Assembly: GCF_034351645.1 (NCBI RefSeq)
Contig: NZ_CP133782.1
Location: 5,238,001 to 5,302,000 of the forward strand
DNA length: 64,000 nt
Origin: Pseudomonas sp. DC1.2
Lineage (GTDB): Bacteria; Pseudomonadota; Gammaproteobacteria; Pseudomonadales; Pseudomonadaceae
Direction of reading: 5' to 3'
The notes under the pieces were generated by a model. The model had not been told where the DNA came from and ran no database searches. It saw only the letters and a list, made by a program, of their open reading frames with translations. Position 1 is the stretch's first letter. The number at the start of each line of letters is the position of its first letter. The translations under genes and the position numbers were made by a program. Shown piece after piece: positions 49,245-57,635 of this stretch.

Positions 49245-50441
49245 ATGTCCCTGCCTAGCCTGCGCCTTAAAGCCAACGCCGACCGTCGCTTGCGAAACGG
49301 CCACTTGTGGGTCTACAGCAACGAAATCGACGTGGCCGCCACCCCGTTGCACGGCTTCAATGCCGGCGACCAGGCAATACTCGAATCCGCCAGCGGCAAG
49401 CCGCTGGGCATCGTTGCCATGAGCCCAAACAACCTGATCTGTGCTCGCCTGCTGTCGCGCGACATCAAGTTGCCGCTGGACAAATCGCTGCTGGTGCATC
49501 GCATCAACGTAGCCCTGTCGCTGCGCGATCGCCTGTTCGACAAGCCGTTCTATCGCTTGGTCTACGGTGATTCAGACCTGTTGCCAGGTTTGGTGGTCGA
49601 TCGCTTCGGTGACATTCTGGTGGTCCAGATCGCCTCGGCGACCATGGAAGCGCATAAAGAAGACGTGATCGCGGCGCTGACCCAAGTGCTCAAGCCAAGC
49701 GGCATTCTGTTCAAGAACGACTCTGCTGCTCGCGATGCCGAAGGCCTCAACCGCTACGTCGAAACCGTATTCGGCCTGGTGCCGGAATGGGTAGCGCTGG
49801 AAGAAAACGGCGTGAAGTTCGAAGCGCCGGTCATGCAAGGCCAAAAAACCGGATGGTTCTACGACCACCGCATGAACCGTGCGCGCCTGGCACCTTATGC
49901 CAAAGGTAAGCGCGTACTTGACCTGTACAGCTACATCGGCGGCTGGGGCGTGCAAGCAGCCGCTTTCGGCGCCAGTGAAGTGTTCTGCGTTGACGCTTCG
50001 GCCTTCGCCCTCGATGGCGTAGAGCGTAACGCGGCGCTGAACGGTTTCGCCGACAAAATGACCTGCATTGAAGGCGACGTGTTTGAAGCCTTGAAAGAGC
50101 TTAAAGCCAGCGAAGAGCGTTTCGACGTCATCGTGGCCGACCCTCCGGCGTTCATCAAACGCAAAAAAGACATGAAGAACGGTGAAGGTGCCTACCGTCG
50201 TCTGAACGAGCAAGCCATGCGCCTACTGAGCAAGGACGGCATTCTGGTCAGCGCTTCGTGCTCCATGCACCTGCCTGAAGATGATTTGCAGAACATCCTG
50301 CTGACCAGCGCCCGCCACCTGGATCGCAACATCCAGTTGCTGGAACGTGGCGGCCAGGGTCCGGATCACCCGGTTCACCCGGCCATTGCCGAAACTCGCT
50401 ACATCAAGAGCATCACCTGCCGCCTGCTGCCAAACAGCTAA
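49245..50441 (+). CDS. rlmI: RlmI-type 23S rRNA (cytosine-5)-methyltransferase
   Basis: A 398-residue protein, matching RlmI length. It has an N-terminal PUA-like domain (LRLKANADRRLRNGHLWVYSNEI), a central connecting domain, and a SAM-binding Rossmann part with VLDLYSYIGGWGVQAAAFGA, DPPAFIKRK and the catalytic-Cys region SASCSMHL. The ATG at 49245 (MSLPSLRLK) has CGGAG upstream. In E. coli RlmI makes m5C1962 of 23S rRNA; the same site is assumed here. Confidence 0.88.
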   Translation: MSLPSLRLKANADRRLRNGHLWVYSNEIDVAATPLHGFNAGDQAILESASGKPLGIVAMSPNNLICARLLSRDIKLPLDKSLLVHRINVALSLRDRLFDKPFYRLVYGDSDLLPGLVVDRFGDILVVQIASATMEAHKEDVIAALTQVLKPSGILFKNDSAARDAEGLNRYVETVFGLVPEWVALEENGVKFEAPVMQGQKTGWFYDHRMNRARLAPYAKGKRVLDLYSYIGGWGVQAAAFGASEVFCVDASAFALDGVERNAALNGFADKMTCIEGDVFEALKELKASEERFDVIVADPPAFIKRKKDMKNGEGAYRRLNEQAMRLLSKDGILVSASCSMHLPEDDLQNILLTSARHLDRNIQLLERGGQGPDHPVHPAIAETRYIKSITCRLLPNS

Positions 50442-50452
50442 TTAGTCAGGGT

Positions 50453-50479
50453 AACGGGGGGCCAGCAGGCTCCCCGTTT
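50453..50479 (+). terminator. Intrinsic terminator of rlmI
   Basis: AACGGGG (50453-50459) pairs with CCCCGTT (50472-50478), with an inner GCC/GGC stem and an AGCA loop. It lies 11 bp after the rlmI stop. It isolates rlmI transcription from the cassette downstream. Confidence 0.75.
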
Positions 50480-50674
50480 GCGTTCAACCGATGACTTTCA
50501 ATCGGCTTATTTTGTTGGCCCATCATTAAAACCATCTATTTCTGACTCTTGCCGGCTTAACATCGCGCAGGAAGTTTCCCTGCGCTTCTTATTTGAAAGA
50601 ATCAGCCTACAAGTTGTTAAAAGCCATAGGATACTTCTCACAAAATTACTGGAACTTTCCTACCCAATATCCAC

Positions 50675-50702
50675 TTGATAAGAATTCATTACAAACTATG
50701 AT
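50675..50702 (+). promoter_or_regulatory. Predicted sigma-70 promoter of the peptide cassette
   Basis: TTGATA (50675-50680), a 16-base spacer and TATGAT (50697-50702) match the -35/-10 consensus at 4/6 and 5/6. Transcription would begin near 50709 and give a 5' leader of about 45 bases before the peptide ATG. Confidence 0.65.
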
Positions 50703-50753
50703 TGAGTTGTCACCAAGAAGTGACGCCCACTTTCAACTACAAGGAGTTACACC

Positions 50754-50825
50754 ATGAAAGCAATTACTCTGGAAACCAAAAAAATCGCTAACCTGGCTTT
50801 TCTGGTTGCACCGAAAGCCCGCTAA
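50754..50825 (+). CDS. 23-residue peptide, candidate precursor of a modified peptide
   Basis: A tiny gene preceded by a full AAGGAG Shine-Dalgarno (50741-50746) seven bases before ATG, as strong as any in the window. The peptide starts MKAITLETKK and ends LVAPKAR. It has four Lys, one Arg, five Ala, one Pro, two Thr and no Cys, Ser, Trp or Tyr; net charge about +4. It has no signal peptide. It lies 71 bp upstream of a SagB-type dehydrogenase gene, with a terminator-like hairpin in between, an arrangement typical of RiPP precursor genes that must be expressed above their enzymes. Not recognised as any named peptide. An alternative is a leader peptide for attenuation, but no single amino acid codon is enriched. 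Confidence 0.72.
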   Translation: MKAITLETKKIANLAFLVAPKAR

Positions 50826-50832
50826 GTAATTG

Positions 50833-50866
50833 AGACGTTGGGGAGTGCCGGCTACCCAGCGTTTTA
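50833..50866 (+). terminator. Leaky terminator / attenuator between peptide gene and enzymes
   Basis: AGACGTTGGG (50833-50842) pairs with CCCAGCGTTT (50855-50864) in a 10-bp stem with two G-T pairs, closing a 12-nt loop that itself holds the palindrome GCCGGC. TTTTAT follows from 50862. It lies eight bases after the peptide stop and 31 bases before the dehydrogenase start. It would give much more peptide mRNA than enzyme mRNA. Confidence 0.68.
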
Positions 50867-50896
50867 TATGGTCCTGTCCAGAGCGAACTGCCAATA

Positions 50897-51976
50897 ATGT
50901 ACATAAATCCGCATTTATTCATATTGCCTCGTACACCAAGCCAAATAGTATGGGATTACAAAAACCACAAACAATTTGAACTCAATCTTGAATATACAAA
51001 TCGACTGGCGCAACTTACCTGCAACCCTGCATTGTTCGACAACAACAACACAATAGACACTCAGTTTTTTAACACCGGAATCCTGACAACTTCAATGCCC
51101 GACACGGTTGAATGGGGCTGGGATGAACTGTCCAAAATATTCCATATCGGCACCAAAAATATTCCTTGCGAACACATTCCCGAAAACATTCATGAATGGT
51201 CGAGAGACTACCTGGATCATTGCAACGAAGTACTGGCCTCGCCCGCGCCGAATGCCCGTCTCGCCCGCCACTCGGCCAGCGAACTGATTGCCCTGCCCGC
51301 ACCTTGCGAATTACCGGCCTGCCATCTGGTTGATGCGCTGTTCCGTCGAAAGACCTGCCGCACCTTCACCGGCGAGGCAATGTCCCTGCGAGATATCAGC
51401 ACGCTACTTTACCTGTCCCTCGGTTATCTGAAAGAACGCGAAAACGATGTCGATGACGCCGTCGCCGCTGGTCTAGGCGCCCGACGCAGCAGCCCTTCCG
51501 GTGGCGGATTGAATGCCTGCGAAGGCTTTCTTTATGTGCAAAACGTCAATTGCCTGGAACCCGGGCTCTACGCCTACCACCCCGCCGAACATGCCTTGAG
51601 CTTCGTCAACCCGCTGCCGGGATCGCCTTTGGGCCAGCTTCTGTGTGGCCAGCATTTCATCAACGATTTACCTGCAGGGCTGTTCATCAGCGCCCGTTTC
51701 GACAAGTTGTGGTGGAAATACGAGCACTCACGGGCCTACCGAATGGCCTATGTCGAGGCGGGCCATATTTCCCAGACCTTTCAACTGGTCGCCACGGCAC
51801 TGGGCATGAGCACCTGGTTGACTGGAGCGCTGGCCGACGACCAGGTCGAAACGCTACTGCAGCTTGATCACAGCGCAGAACAACCGCTGTTTTTCGTCGG
51901 CTGCGGCCAAAGTAATGGCCAAGTAATGTGCGAGGAACTGAAAATACTGATGAACCGCCAGGGCGTGCAACCATGA
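50897..51976 (+). CDS. SagB/ThcOx-type FMN-dependent dehydrogenase
   Basis: A 359-residue nitroreductase-fold protein. Residues 1-110 form an N-terminal domain (FILPRTPSQIVWDYKNHKQ near 8-26), a place where SagB/ThcOx enzymes carry winged-helix, peptide-binding-like modules. Residues 140-355 are the catalytic domain: FRRKTCRTFTGE (149-160), SSPSGGGLNACEGFLYVQ (198-215), GLYAYHP (223-229) and YEHSRAYRMAYVEAGHISQ (275-293). Family members oxidise thiazolines/oxazolines to azoles in RiPP pathways, but no YcaO cyclodehydratase is nearby. The first third of the gene is much more AT-rich (17 G/C of 60 in 50941-51000) than the rest. TGA overlaps the next ATG. Confidence 0.87.
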   Translation: MYINPHLFILPRTPSQIVWDYKNHKQFELNLEYTNRLAQLTCNPALFDNNNTIDTQFFNTGILTTSMPDTVEWGWDELSKIFHIGTKNIPCEHIPENIHEWSRDYLDHCNEVLASPAPNARLARHSASELIALPAPCELPACHLVDALFRRKTCRTFTGEAMSLRDISTLLYLSLGYLKERENDVDDAVAAGLGARRSSPSGGGLNACEGFLYVQNVNCLEPGLYAYHPAEHALSFVNPLPGSPLGQLLCGQHFINDLPAGLFISARFDKLWWKYEHSRAYRMAYVEAGHISQTFQLVATALGMSTWLTGALADDQVETLLQLDHSAEQPLFFVGCGQSNGQVMCEELKILMNRQGVQP

Positions 51977-52950
51977 CCGATGCCAGCGGCAGTCAGCCGT
52001 CCCTCTCCGATGCCTGGGGCCAGCGTTTCACCCTTGGCGACTGGGATGCTCGCGCCTCAGTACGAACCAGCAAGAACAGCTATCTGTTGCCATCGGACCT
52101 GGAGCATCAACTGCAAACACGCCACTGGTTCCCACCAGCCTTTTTACCCTACCTGAGTCACCCGACCATCAAACAGGCCGGCCCGTCGATCGTCCATCGA
52201 TTAACCGCCAATCACCTGGTGTATTTCCTCGACTACACCACGCTGCTCGAACACCGAATCGTCAACCGCTCCGTAGAAACCATTGTCCACGACGAATTGG
52301 GCGTCAATATTCCCCAACGGATGAAAACCGCTGCACTTCAGCTCTACACCGACGAGGGCTATCACGCACTGTTCTCCAATACCCTCGCGGAGCAGATTGC
52401 CAGCCTCTACGGCATTGCTCAGCGCCCAGTGATGCCCCAGCGAATCAGCCGCCTGAACAACCTGCTGGGACAAACGCCTGACCGGCATAAGGCCTTGGCC
52501 TGGTTTCTCGTCGGCTTTGTGTCCGAAACAATCATCGCCAGGGAGCTACTCGACATTTGCCGCGACACGCTGGTATCCGGGGTCCAGGAAATGCTCAGGG
52601 ACCACCTCGCCGACGAGGCTCGCCACAGTCGCTACTTCTCAGAAGTGTTCCATTATTTATGGCTGACGCTGAACAGCAGCCAACGAACATTCGCCGCCAG
52701 GCTGCTGCTGGACATCCTTCTGATTTTCTTTGAAGTCGATGAACGCTGGCTAAAGGACAGCCTGCGAAGCGTGGCCCTGGAAGAGACGTGCATCGCTAAC
52801 ATTCTCGCCGACCTGACAGGTCTGCAAGCCCTGACGCAGCGCGCCCGCTCCGGGGCTGGCGCCACGCTTCACGCCCTGAACCAGGCAGGGTTCTTCGACC
52901 TGCCCTACAACCAGCAACTTTTCACACAGGCAGGACTCGTCGATGGCTGA
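51973..52950 (+). CDS. AurF-like diiron oxygenase
   Basis: A 325-residue helical protein of the p-aminobenzoate N-oxygenase (AurF) type. All seven iron ligands can be placed with family-like spacing: E102; E128 and H131 (DEGYH); E185 (VSETIIA); H211, E215 and H218 (HLADEARH). Such enzymes oxidise aryl or alkyl amines to hydroxylamine, nitroso or nitro groups, or perform other O2-dependent reactions. No standalone reductase gene is beside it. It is coupled to the dehydrogenase gene by ATGA and overlaps the MFS gene by eight bases, so it must be made together with both. Substrate unknown; the peptide's amino groups are a possible target. Confidence 0.87.
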   Translation: MTDASGSQPSLSDAWGQRFTLGDWDARASVRTSKNSYLLPSDLEHQLQTRHWFPPAFLPYLSHPTIKQAGPSIVHRLTANHLVYFLDYTTLLEHRIVNRSVETIVHDELGVNIPQRMKTAALQLYTDEGYHALFSNTLAEQIASLYGIAQRPVMPQRISRLNNLLGQTPDRHKALAWFLVGFVSETIIARELLDICRDTLVSGVQEMLRDHLADEARHSRYFSEVFHYLWLTLNSSQRTFAARLLLDILLIFFEVDERWLKDSLRSVALEETCIANILADLTGLQALTQRARSGAGATLHALNQAGFFDLPYNQQLFTQAGLVDG

Positions 52951-54157
52951 AGAGCAATCTACTGTCAGTCTCAAAAAACGCCGCTCCGCAATCATCCTGT
53001 TGATGGCCATGGTGCTACTCGGGGTCTTCCCGCTCGATGTTCTACTGCCATCGTTTCCGGCGCTGGCCGCACACTTTCGCACGACACCTTCCGATATTGC
53101 GCTGTCCATCAGCCTATTCGCCGTCGGCATTGCACTGTCCCAGTTGCTGATCGGGCCACTGTCGGACGTGATCGGGCGCAAGGCGCTGTTGCTGGCAGGT
53201 ATGGGAATTTCCATGCTGGGGGCGATAGGCTGCGTGCTGTCCACGGACTACGCCTCCTTTTTGGTTTTTCGCGTTATCCAGGCAGTGGGCTGCGGCTGCT
53301 TCGTCCTCTCTCAAGCACTGGTGCAGGACCTGTTCAAGGGTGCAGAACGTGATCGCTTGCGGATTTTCATGGTCACCGTCACCGGGGTTTTCATTTCTGT
53401 CTCGCCACTGGCCGGCACCTTCCTGCAAGCCACGCTGGATTGGCAAGGCAGCTTCGTGGTGTTCACCGCGCTGGCGGGGGTGGTATTCGTAAAATCCTGT
53501 TTTTTTCTGGAGCGCTCTCCTCAAGGCGCAGCGGGTGGACCACCCAACTTCATTCAGTCTTATCGACGGGTTTTCGCCGACTTCGAATTTCTGGGTTACT
53601 GGCTAATATCAGCCTTCGCCTTCGCCTGCCATTTCTCGTTCATTATCATTTCACCGCTGATTTTCATGGAGCAACTTCAGCTCTCCCCTTACGACTTCTC
53701 GCTGACCCTGTTGGTCTACGGTGCGGCCTACCTGTTCGGTGGCATGGCCGCGACACTGTTGAGCCACCGAATCAGTCCCGGACAACAGATTGTCATCGGT
53801 CTGACCCTGATCCTGCTGTCGGGCTTGGGCCTGCTTTACCTGGGTCAACATTTCCCGCTGTCGGCAGCCACCGTGCTCATTCCCATGATCATTTGCACCG
53901 CCGGCACCACCATTGCCCGTCCCGCCGCCACCTCCAAAGCCATGAGCTTGTTTCCAGACAACGCGGGGACTTCGGCGTCGGCCGGGAGTACCTTGATTTT
54001 CATCTGCGGCGGATTGATCAGTGCGCTGATCAGTTTGAGCGCCGCGAATCTGCAAATGACGCTGGGCTACGCCTTTGTGATGCTGAGCGTCATCGCCTTG
54101 GTACTCAATCGTCGCATTAACAGCCGCGCCAAAAGCCTGAGCCCAAGGACAGACTAA
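52943..54157 (+). CDS. Bcr/CflA-type MFS drug or metabolite exporter
   Basis: A 404-residue transporter with about 12 membrane helices. The first helix has FPLDVLLPSFPALAAHF, typical of the Bcr/CflA branch, and motif A is GPLSDVIGRKALLL. The Bcr/CflA branch pumps drugs and small peptides or amino acid derivatives out of the cytoplasm. Its start lies inside the AurF-like gene. As last gene of the cassette it probably exports the product or gives self-protection. A short GACCG/CGGTC stem follows the stop codon. Confidence 0.9.
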   Translation: MAEEQSTVSLKKRRSAIILLMAMVLLGVFPLDVLLPSFPALAAHFRTTPSDIALSISLFAVGIALSQLLIGPLSDVIGRKALLLAGMGISMLGAIGCVLSTDYASFLVFRVIQAVGCGCFVLSQALVQDLFKGAERDRLRIFMVTVTGVFISVSPLAGTFLQATLDWQGSFVVFTALAGVVFVKSCFFLERSPQGAAGGPPNFIQSYRRVFADFEFLGYWLISAFAFACHFSFIIISPLIFMEQLQLSPYDFSLTLLVYGAAYLFGGMAATLLSHRISPGQQIVIGLTLILLSGLGLLYLGQHFPLSAATVLIPMIICTAGTTIARPAATSKAMSLFPDNAGTSASAGSTLIFICGGLISALISLSAANLQMTLGYAFVMLSVIALVLNRRINSRAKSLSPRTD

Positions 54158-54416
54158 CGGCGACCGGCGGTCATCGAGCAAGGTGGGTATGCGCAGGGTC
54201 AACACTTTCCGGCATTCCCTCCTGACGCCAGCGGTGTAGAATCGCGGGATTCATCGCCATTCATCCCCCGGCGGGTTTATGAGCTCAGGCTGAGGCAAGC
54301 GGCGATCCCGCAAAGTCATCGGCAACTTCCGGACACGCGGCTATTTCTGAGTGTTCCAGACGTCAATAGAAGCTCACTCCCCTTTTGATACCTGATTTAG
54401 CCGCCCGGAGTGCTCC

Positions 54417-56258
54417 ATGCCTGATTATCGCTCGAAAACATCCACCCACGGCCGCAACATGGCCGGCGCCCGCGCACTGTGGCGGGCCACAGGGATGAAA
54501 GATGACGACTTCAAAAAGCCGATCATCGCCATTTCCAACTCCTTTACCCAGTTTGTACCGGGCCACGTCCACCTCAAGGACCTGGGCCAACTGGTCGCCC
54601 GCGAAATCGAACGGGCCGGCGGTGTCGCCAAAGAATTCAACACCATTGCCGTGGATGACGGCATCGCCATGGGCCACGACGGCATGCTGTATTCGCTGCC
54701 GAGTCGCGAGATCATCGCCGACTCCGTCGAATACATGGTCAACGCACACTGCGCCGATGCCATCGTCTGCATCTCCAACTGCGACAAGATCACCCCAGGC
54801 ATGTTGATGGCGGCCCTGCGCCTGAACATTCCGGTGATCTTCGTCTCGGGCGGCCCGATGGAAGCCGGCAAGACCAAGCTGGCCAGCCACGGTCTCGACC
54901 TGGTCGATGCCATGGTCATCGCCGCCGACTCCAGCGCTTCTGACGAAAAAGTTGCAGAGTACGAGCGTAGCGCCTGCCCGACCTGCGGTTCGTGCTCCGG
55001 TATGTTCACTGCTAATTCGATGAATTGCCTGGTGGAAGCCCTGGGCCTGGCGTTGCCGGGCAACGGTTCGACCCTGGCCACCCACAGCGACCGCGAGCAA
55101 CTGTTCCTGCAAGCCGGCCGGACCATCGTCGAGCTTTGCCAGCGTTACTACGGCGACAATGATGAGTCGGTGTTGCCGCGCAATATCGCTAACTTCAAGG
55201 CGTTCGAAAACGCGATGACGCTGGACATCGCCATGGGCGGTTCCACCAATACCATCCTGCACTTGCTGGCCGCGGCGCAGGAAGCCGAGATCGACTTCGA
55301 CCTGAAGGACATCGACCGCTTGTCGCGTCACGTGCCGCAACTGTGCAAGGTCGCGCCGAACATCCAGAAGTACCACATGGAAGACGTCCACCGTGCCGGC
55401 GGGATCTTCAGCATCCTCGGCTCACTGGCGCGCGGTGGCCTGCTGCACACCGACCTGCCAACAGTGCATAGCAAGACCCTGGCCGAAGGTATCGCCAAGT
55501 GGGACATCACCCAAACCACCGACGAAGCCGTGCATCACTTCTTCAAGGCTGGCCCTGGTGGCATCCCGACCCAAACCGCGTTCAGCCAGTCGACCCGTTG
55601 GGAAACACTGGATGACGACCGCGAAAACGGCTGCATCCGCAGTGTCGAACACGCCTATTCGAAAGAAGGCGGCCTGGCCGTGCTTTACGGCAACATCGCG
55701 CTGGACGGCTGTGTGGTGAAAACCGCTGGCGTCGACGAGTCGATTCACATTTTCGAAGGCAACGCCAAGATCTTCGAAAGCCAGGACAGCGCGGTGCGCG
55801 GCATTCTGGCTGACGAAGTGAAGGCCGGCGACATCGTGATCATTCGCTACGAAGGCCCGAAAGGCGGCCCAGGCATGCAGGAAATGCTCTACCCGACGTC
55901 TTACCTGAAATCCAAAGGCCTGGGCAAAGCGTGCGCCCTGCTGACCGACGGCCGGTTCTCTGGTGGCACCTCGGGCCTGTCCATCGGCCACGCGTCGCCA
56001 GAAGCCGCTGCCGGTGGTGCTATCGGTCTGGTACAGGATGGCGACAAAGTGCTGATCGACATTCCTAACCGCTCGATCAATCTGTTGATCAGCGATGAGG
56101 AGATGGCGACCCGCCGTGCCGAGCAGGACAAGAAAGGCTGGAAACCGGTAGAAAAACGTCCACGTAAAGTGACCACGGCGCTGAAAGCCTACGCGCTCCT
56201 GGCCACCAGCGCCGACAAAGGTGCCGTGCGCAACAAAGCGATGCTCGACGGGTTGTAA
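54417..56258 (+). CDS. ilvD: Dihydroxy-acid dehydratase IlvD
   Basis: A 613-residue Fe-S dehydratase in valine/isoleucine synthesis. Cluster Cys residues are in [13 protein letters not shown] (C122) and [17 protein letters not shown] (C187-C193), and the metal/substrate loop is [12 protein letters not shown]. Full length. It restarts the core gene order after the accessory cassette; the gap 54158-54416 holds a possible -10 TAGAAT (about 54236) and nothing else I can support. Confidence 0.97.
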   Translation: MPDYRSKTSTHGRNMAGARALWRATGMKDDDFKKPIIAISNSFTQFVPGHVHLKDLGQLVAREIERAGGVAKEFNTIAVDDGIAMGHDGMLYSLPSREIIADSVEYMVNAHCADAIVCISNCDKITPGMLMAALRLNIPVIFVSGGPMEAGKTKLASHGLDLVDAMVIAADSSASDEKVAEYERSACPTCGSCSGMFTANSMNCLVEALGLALPGNGSTLATHSDREQLFLQAGRTIVELCQRYYGDNDESVLPRNIANFKAFENAMTLDIAMGGSTNTILHLLAAAQEAEIDFDLKDIDRLSRHVPQLCKVAPNIQKYHMEDVHRAGGIFSILGSLARGGLLHTDLPTVHSKTLAEGIAKWDITQTTDEAVHHFFKAGPGGIPTQTAFSQSTRWETLDDDRENGCIRSVEHAYSKEGGLAVLYGNIALDGCVVKTAGVDESIHIFEGNAKIFESQDSAVRGILADEVKAGDIVIIRYEGPKGGPGMQEMLYPTSYLKSKGLGKACALLTDGRFSGGTSGLSIGHASPEAAAGGAIGLVQDGDKVLIDIPNRSINLLISDEEMATRRAEQDKKGWKPVEKRPRKVTTALKAYALLATSADKGAVRNKAMLDGL

Positions 56259-56299
56259 GGCTTAACCGTCGAACAAAAAAGCCCCACCCAGTGTGAACT

Positions 56300-56330
56300 G
56301 ATCGTTTCCATGCAGCGCATGGAAACGATT
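56300..56330. terminator. Hairpin between convergent ilvD and pchP
   Basis: ATCGTTTCCATGC (56301-56313) and GCATGGAAACGAT (56317-56329) form a perfect 13-bp stem with a 3-nt loop. There is no T-run directly next to it on the plus strand, but a minus-strand GGGGCTTTTTT lies about 20 bases away. Confidence 0.72.
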
Positions 56331-56340
56331 ATCGCAGTGC

Positions 56341-57396
56341 TTACTGAATCTCTTCCGGCTTGACGATCACCCAGTTTTTGTCCGCAGTCACCGGCAGGCC
56401 TTCTTTGGCCTGTGCTGCTGCGTGCTTGGCCATCATGCCGTTGAGTTGGGTCATGTACTTGTCCTTGCGGTTGACCCACAAGTGAATGCCGCCCTTGGCC
56501 ACGTCAACACTGTGGAACAGCATGTAACCGTCGCTGGTCGGCGTATCGCCGCCCACCAAAACCGGTTTTTTCCACTCATCGATGTACGTCAGGATCGCCG
56601 CATGCTTACCGGCCATCCAGGTTGCCGGCGTCCACAGGTACGGCGTCAGCTCCAGGCCCATGTTGGCCTTCTCGTCATACTTGCCCGCGATGATCTGTTT
56701 GCGTGCGGTGGTCAGCTCGCCGGTCTTACGGTCCTTGAGCAGCGTGCTTACGCCGATCACGTTCTGTGGTTTGACGTTGTAGCCATACTTCGGATCGGCG
56801 GCGACCATACGTACCAGCTCTTCGGAGGCCGCGGTCATCACGTAGACCTCAATGCCGTTCTCCATCAGCTTGTTGTACAGCTCGGCCTGACCGGTGAAAA
56901 CTTTCGGCGGCTGGACATCGATGGTCTTGACCACGTCGCCGTCGTAATACGTACTCGGTACCGGTTTGCCGGATGCCATCAGCTCATCGACGTAACCCTT
57001 GAGCTCTTGCAGGGTGAAGCCCGAAAAAACCTGAGCAACCCATGGGTAGCACACCATGTCGTCGATTTCGCAGAGGCGATAGTAATAGCTGAACAGGCTT
57101 TCCTTATGGTCAGCGGTGTCCTTGAACGGAATCAGTTTCAGGGAGGGGTCGAGGGTGTCGCGGGTGATCAGCCCCTTGTTTTCCATAAATGGCAGCAACG
57201 ACTCTTCGAGGTCGTAGCGGTAACTGGTGTTGTCCATGTCGAACACCGCGAAGTTACCTTTGTTAGCGTTGGCGGCGATCATCGCGTCCAGCGCCTTGGC
57301 CTGATCGGCTGGCCAGTGTTTCAAGTCCGTAGCAAATACCTGGCCGGCGAGGCCAAGGCAGAGTGCAGCAGCCAGAAATTTCGGTGCGAACTTCAT
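56341..57396 (-). CDS. pchP: Phosphorylcholine phosphatase PchP
   Basis: A 351-residue periplasmic HAD phosphatase. Signal peptide [25 protein letters not shown] motif I FDMDNT (D53, D55); motif II in [10 protein letters not shown]; the Lys/Asp end of the site in [16 protein letters not shown]. The P. aeruginosa enzyme hydrolyses phosphorylcholine for choline uptake and use. The ATG at 57396 has GGGAG seven bases upstream; the frame upstream (to 57501) is not conserved. A single gene. Confidence 0.92.
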   Translation of the reverse strand: MKFAPKFLAAALCLGLAGQVFATDLKHWPADQAKALDAMIAANANKGNFAVFDMDNTSYRYDLEESLLPFMENKGLITRDTLDPSLKLIPFKDTADHKESLFSYYYRLCEIDDMVCYPWVAQVFSGFTLQELKGYVDELMASGKPVPSTYYDGDVVKTIDVQPPKVFTGQAELYNKLMENGIEVYVMTAASEELVRMVAADPKYGYNVKPQNVIGVSTLLKDRKTGELTTARKQIIAGKYDEKANMGLELTPYLWTPATWMAGKHAAILTYIDEWKKPVLVGGDTPTSDGYMLFHSVDVAKGGIHLWVNRKDKYMTQLNGMMAKHAAAQAKEGLPVTADKNWVIVKPEEIQ

Positions 57397-57635
57397 TAGC
57401 TTTCTCCCTGATTCAAAGAGATCGACGCTAACAAAAAACTGTGACAGTTCTCGCCTGCCCGCGACCGCTTGCGTCCTGATTCCGTCAGGCGCATTCCCCA
57501 AAGCGGCGGCGGCTTATTCCAAAAACGACAGTCCACCTCAGTTTTTGGTATTAATTCATTAGATATCAAGCTGTTAGGCTTGCCGGTTCGCAGCTGCCCC
57601 GGAAGGCAGTTGGCACAAGTCTTATCGGAGTCCTT
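57397..57635. other. 239-bp divergent gap pchP / tcyP
   Basis: The middle (57541-57575) is AT-rich around TTGGTATTAATTCATTAGATA, where the promoter of tcyP probably lies. tcyP in enterics is under CysB control; I cannot confirm a CysB site by eye. Confidence 0.4.

Larger units (their letters stand above)
50442..50753. other. 312-bp AT-rich leader of the peptide cassette
   Basis: This gap between rlmI and the 23-codon gene contains the rlmI terminator at its left end and a sigma-70-type promoter at its right end. Base composition falls sharply (20 G or C of 60 in 50641-50700), unlike the flanking core genes. A 66-codon open frame (50478-50678) shows no ribosome binding site or familiar motif and was not called. 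I saw no att site, IS remnant or tRNA. Confidence 0.6.

Noticed and set aside
50478..50678. 66-codon open frame in the leader of the peptide cassette
   Set aside because: Starts without a Shine-Dalgarno right after the rlmI terminator; AT-rich sequence and no similarity to SagB partners. Kept as intergenic.
54158..54416. Right-hand border of the accessory cassette
   Set aside because: I looked for a direct repeat matching the left border, an IS end or a tRNA fragment and found none, so no attachment site is claimed.
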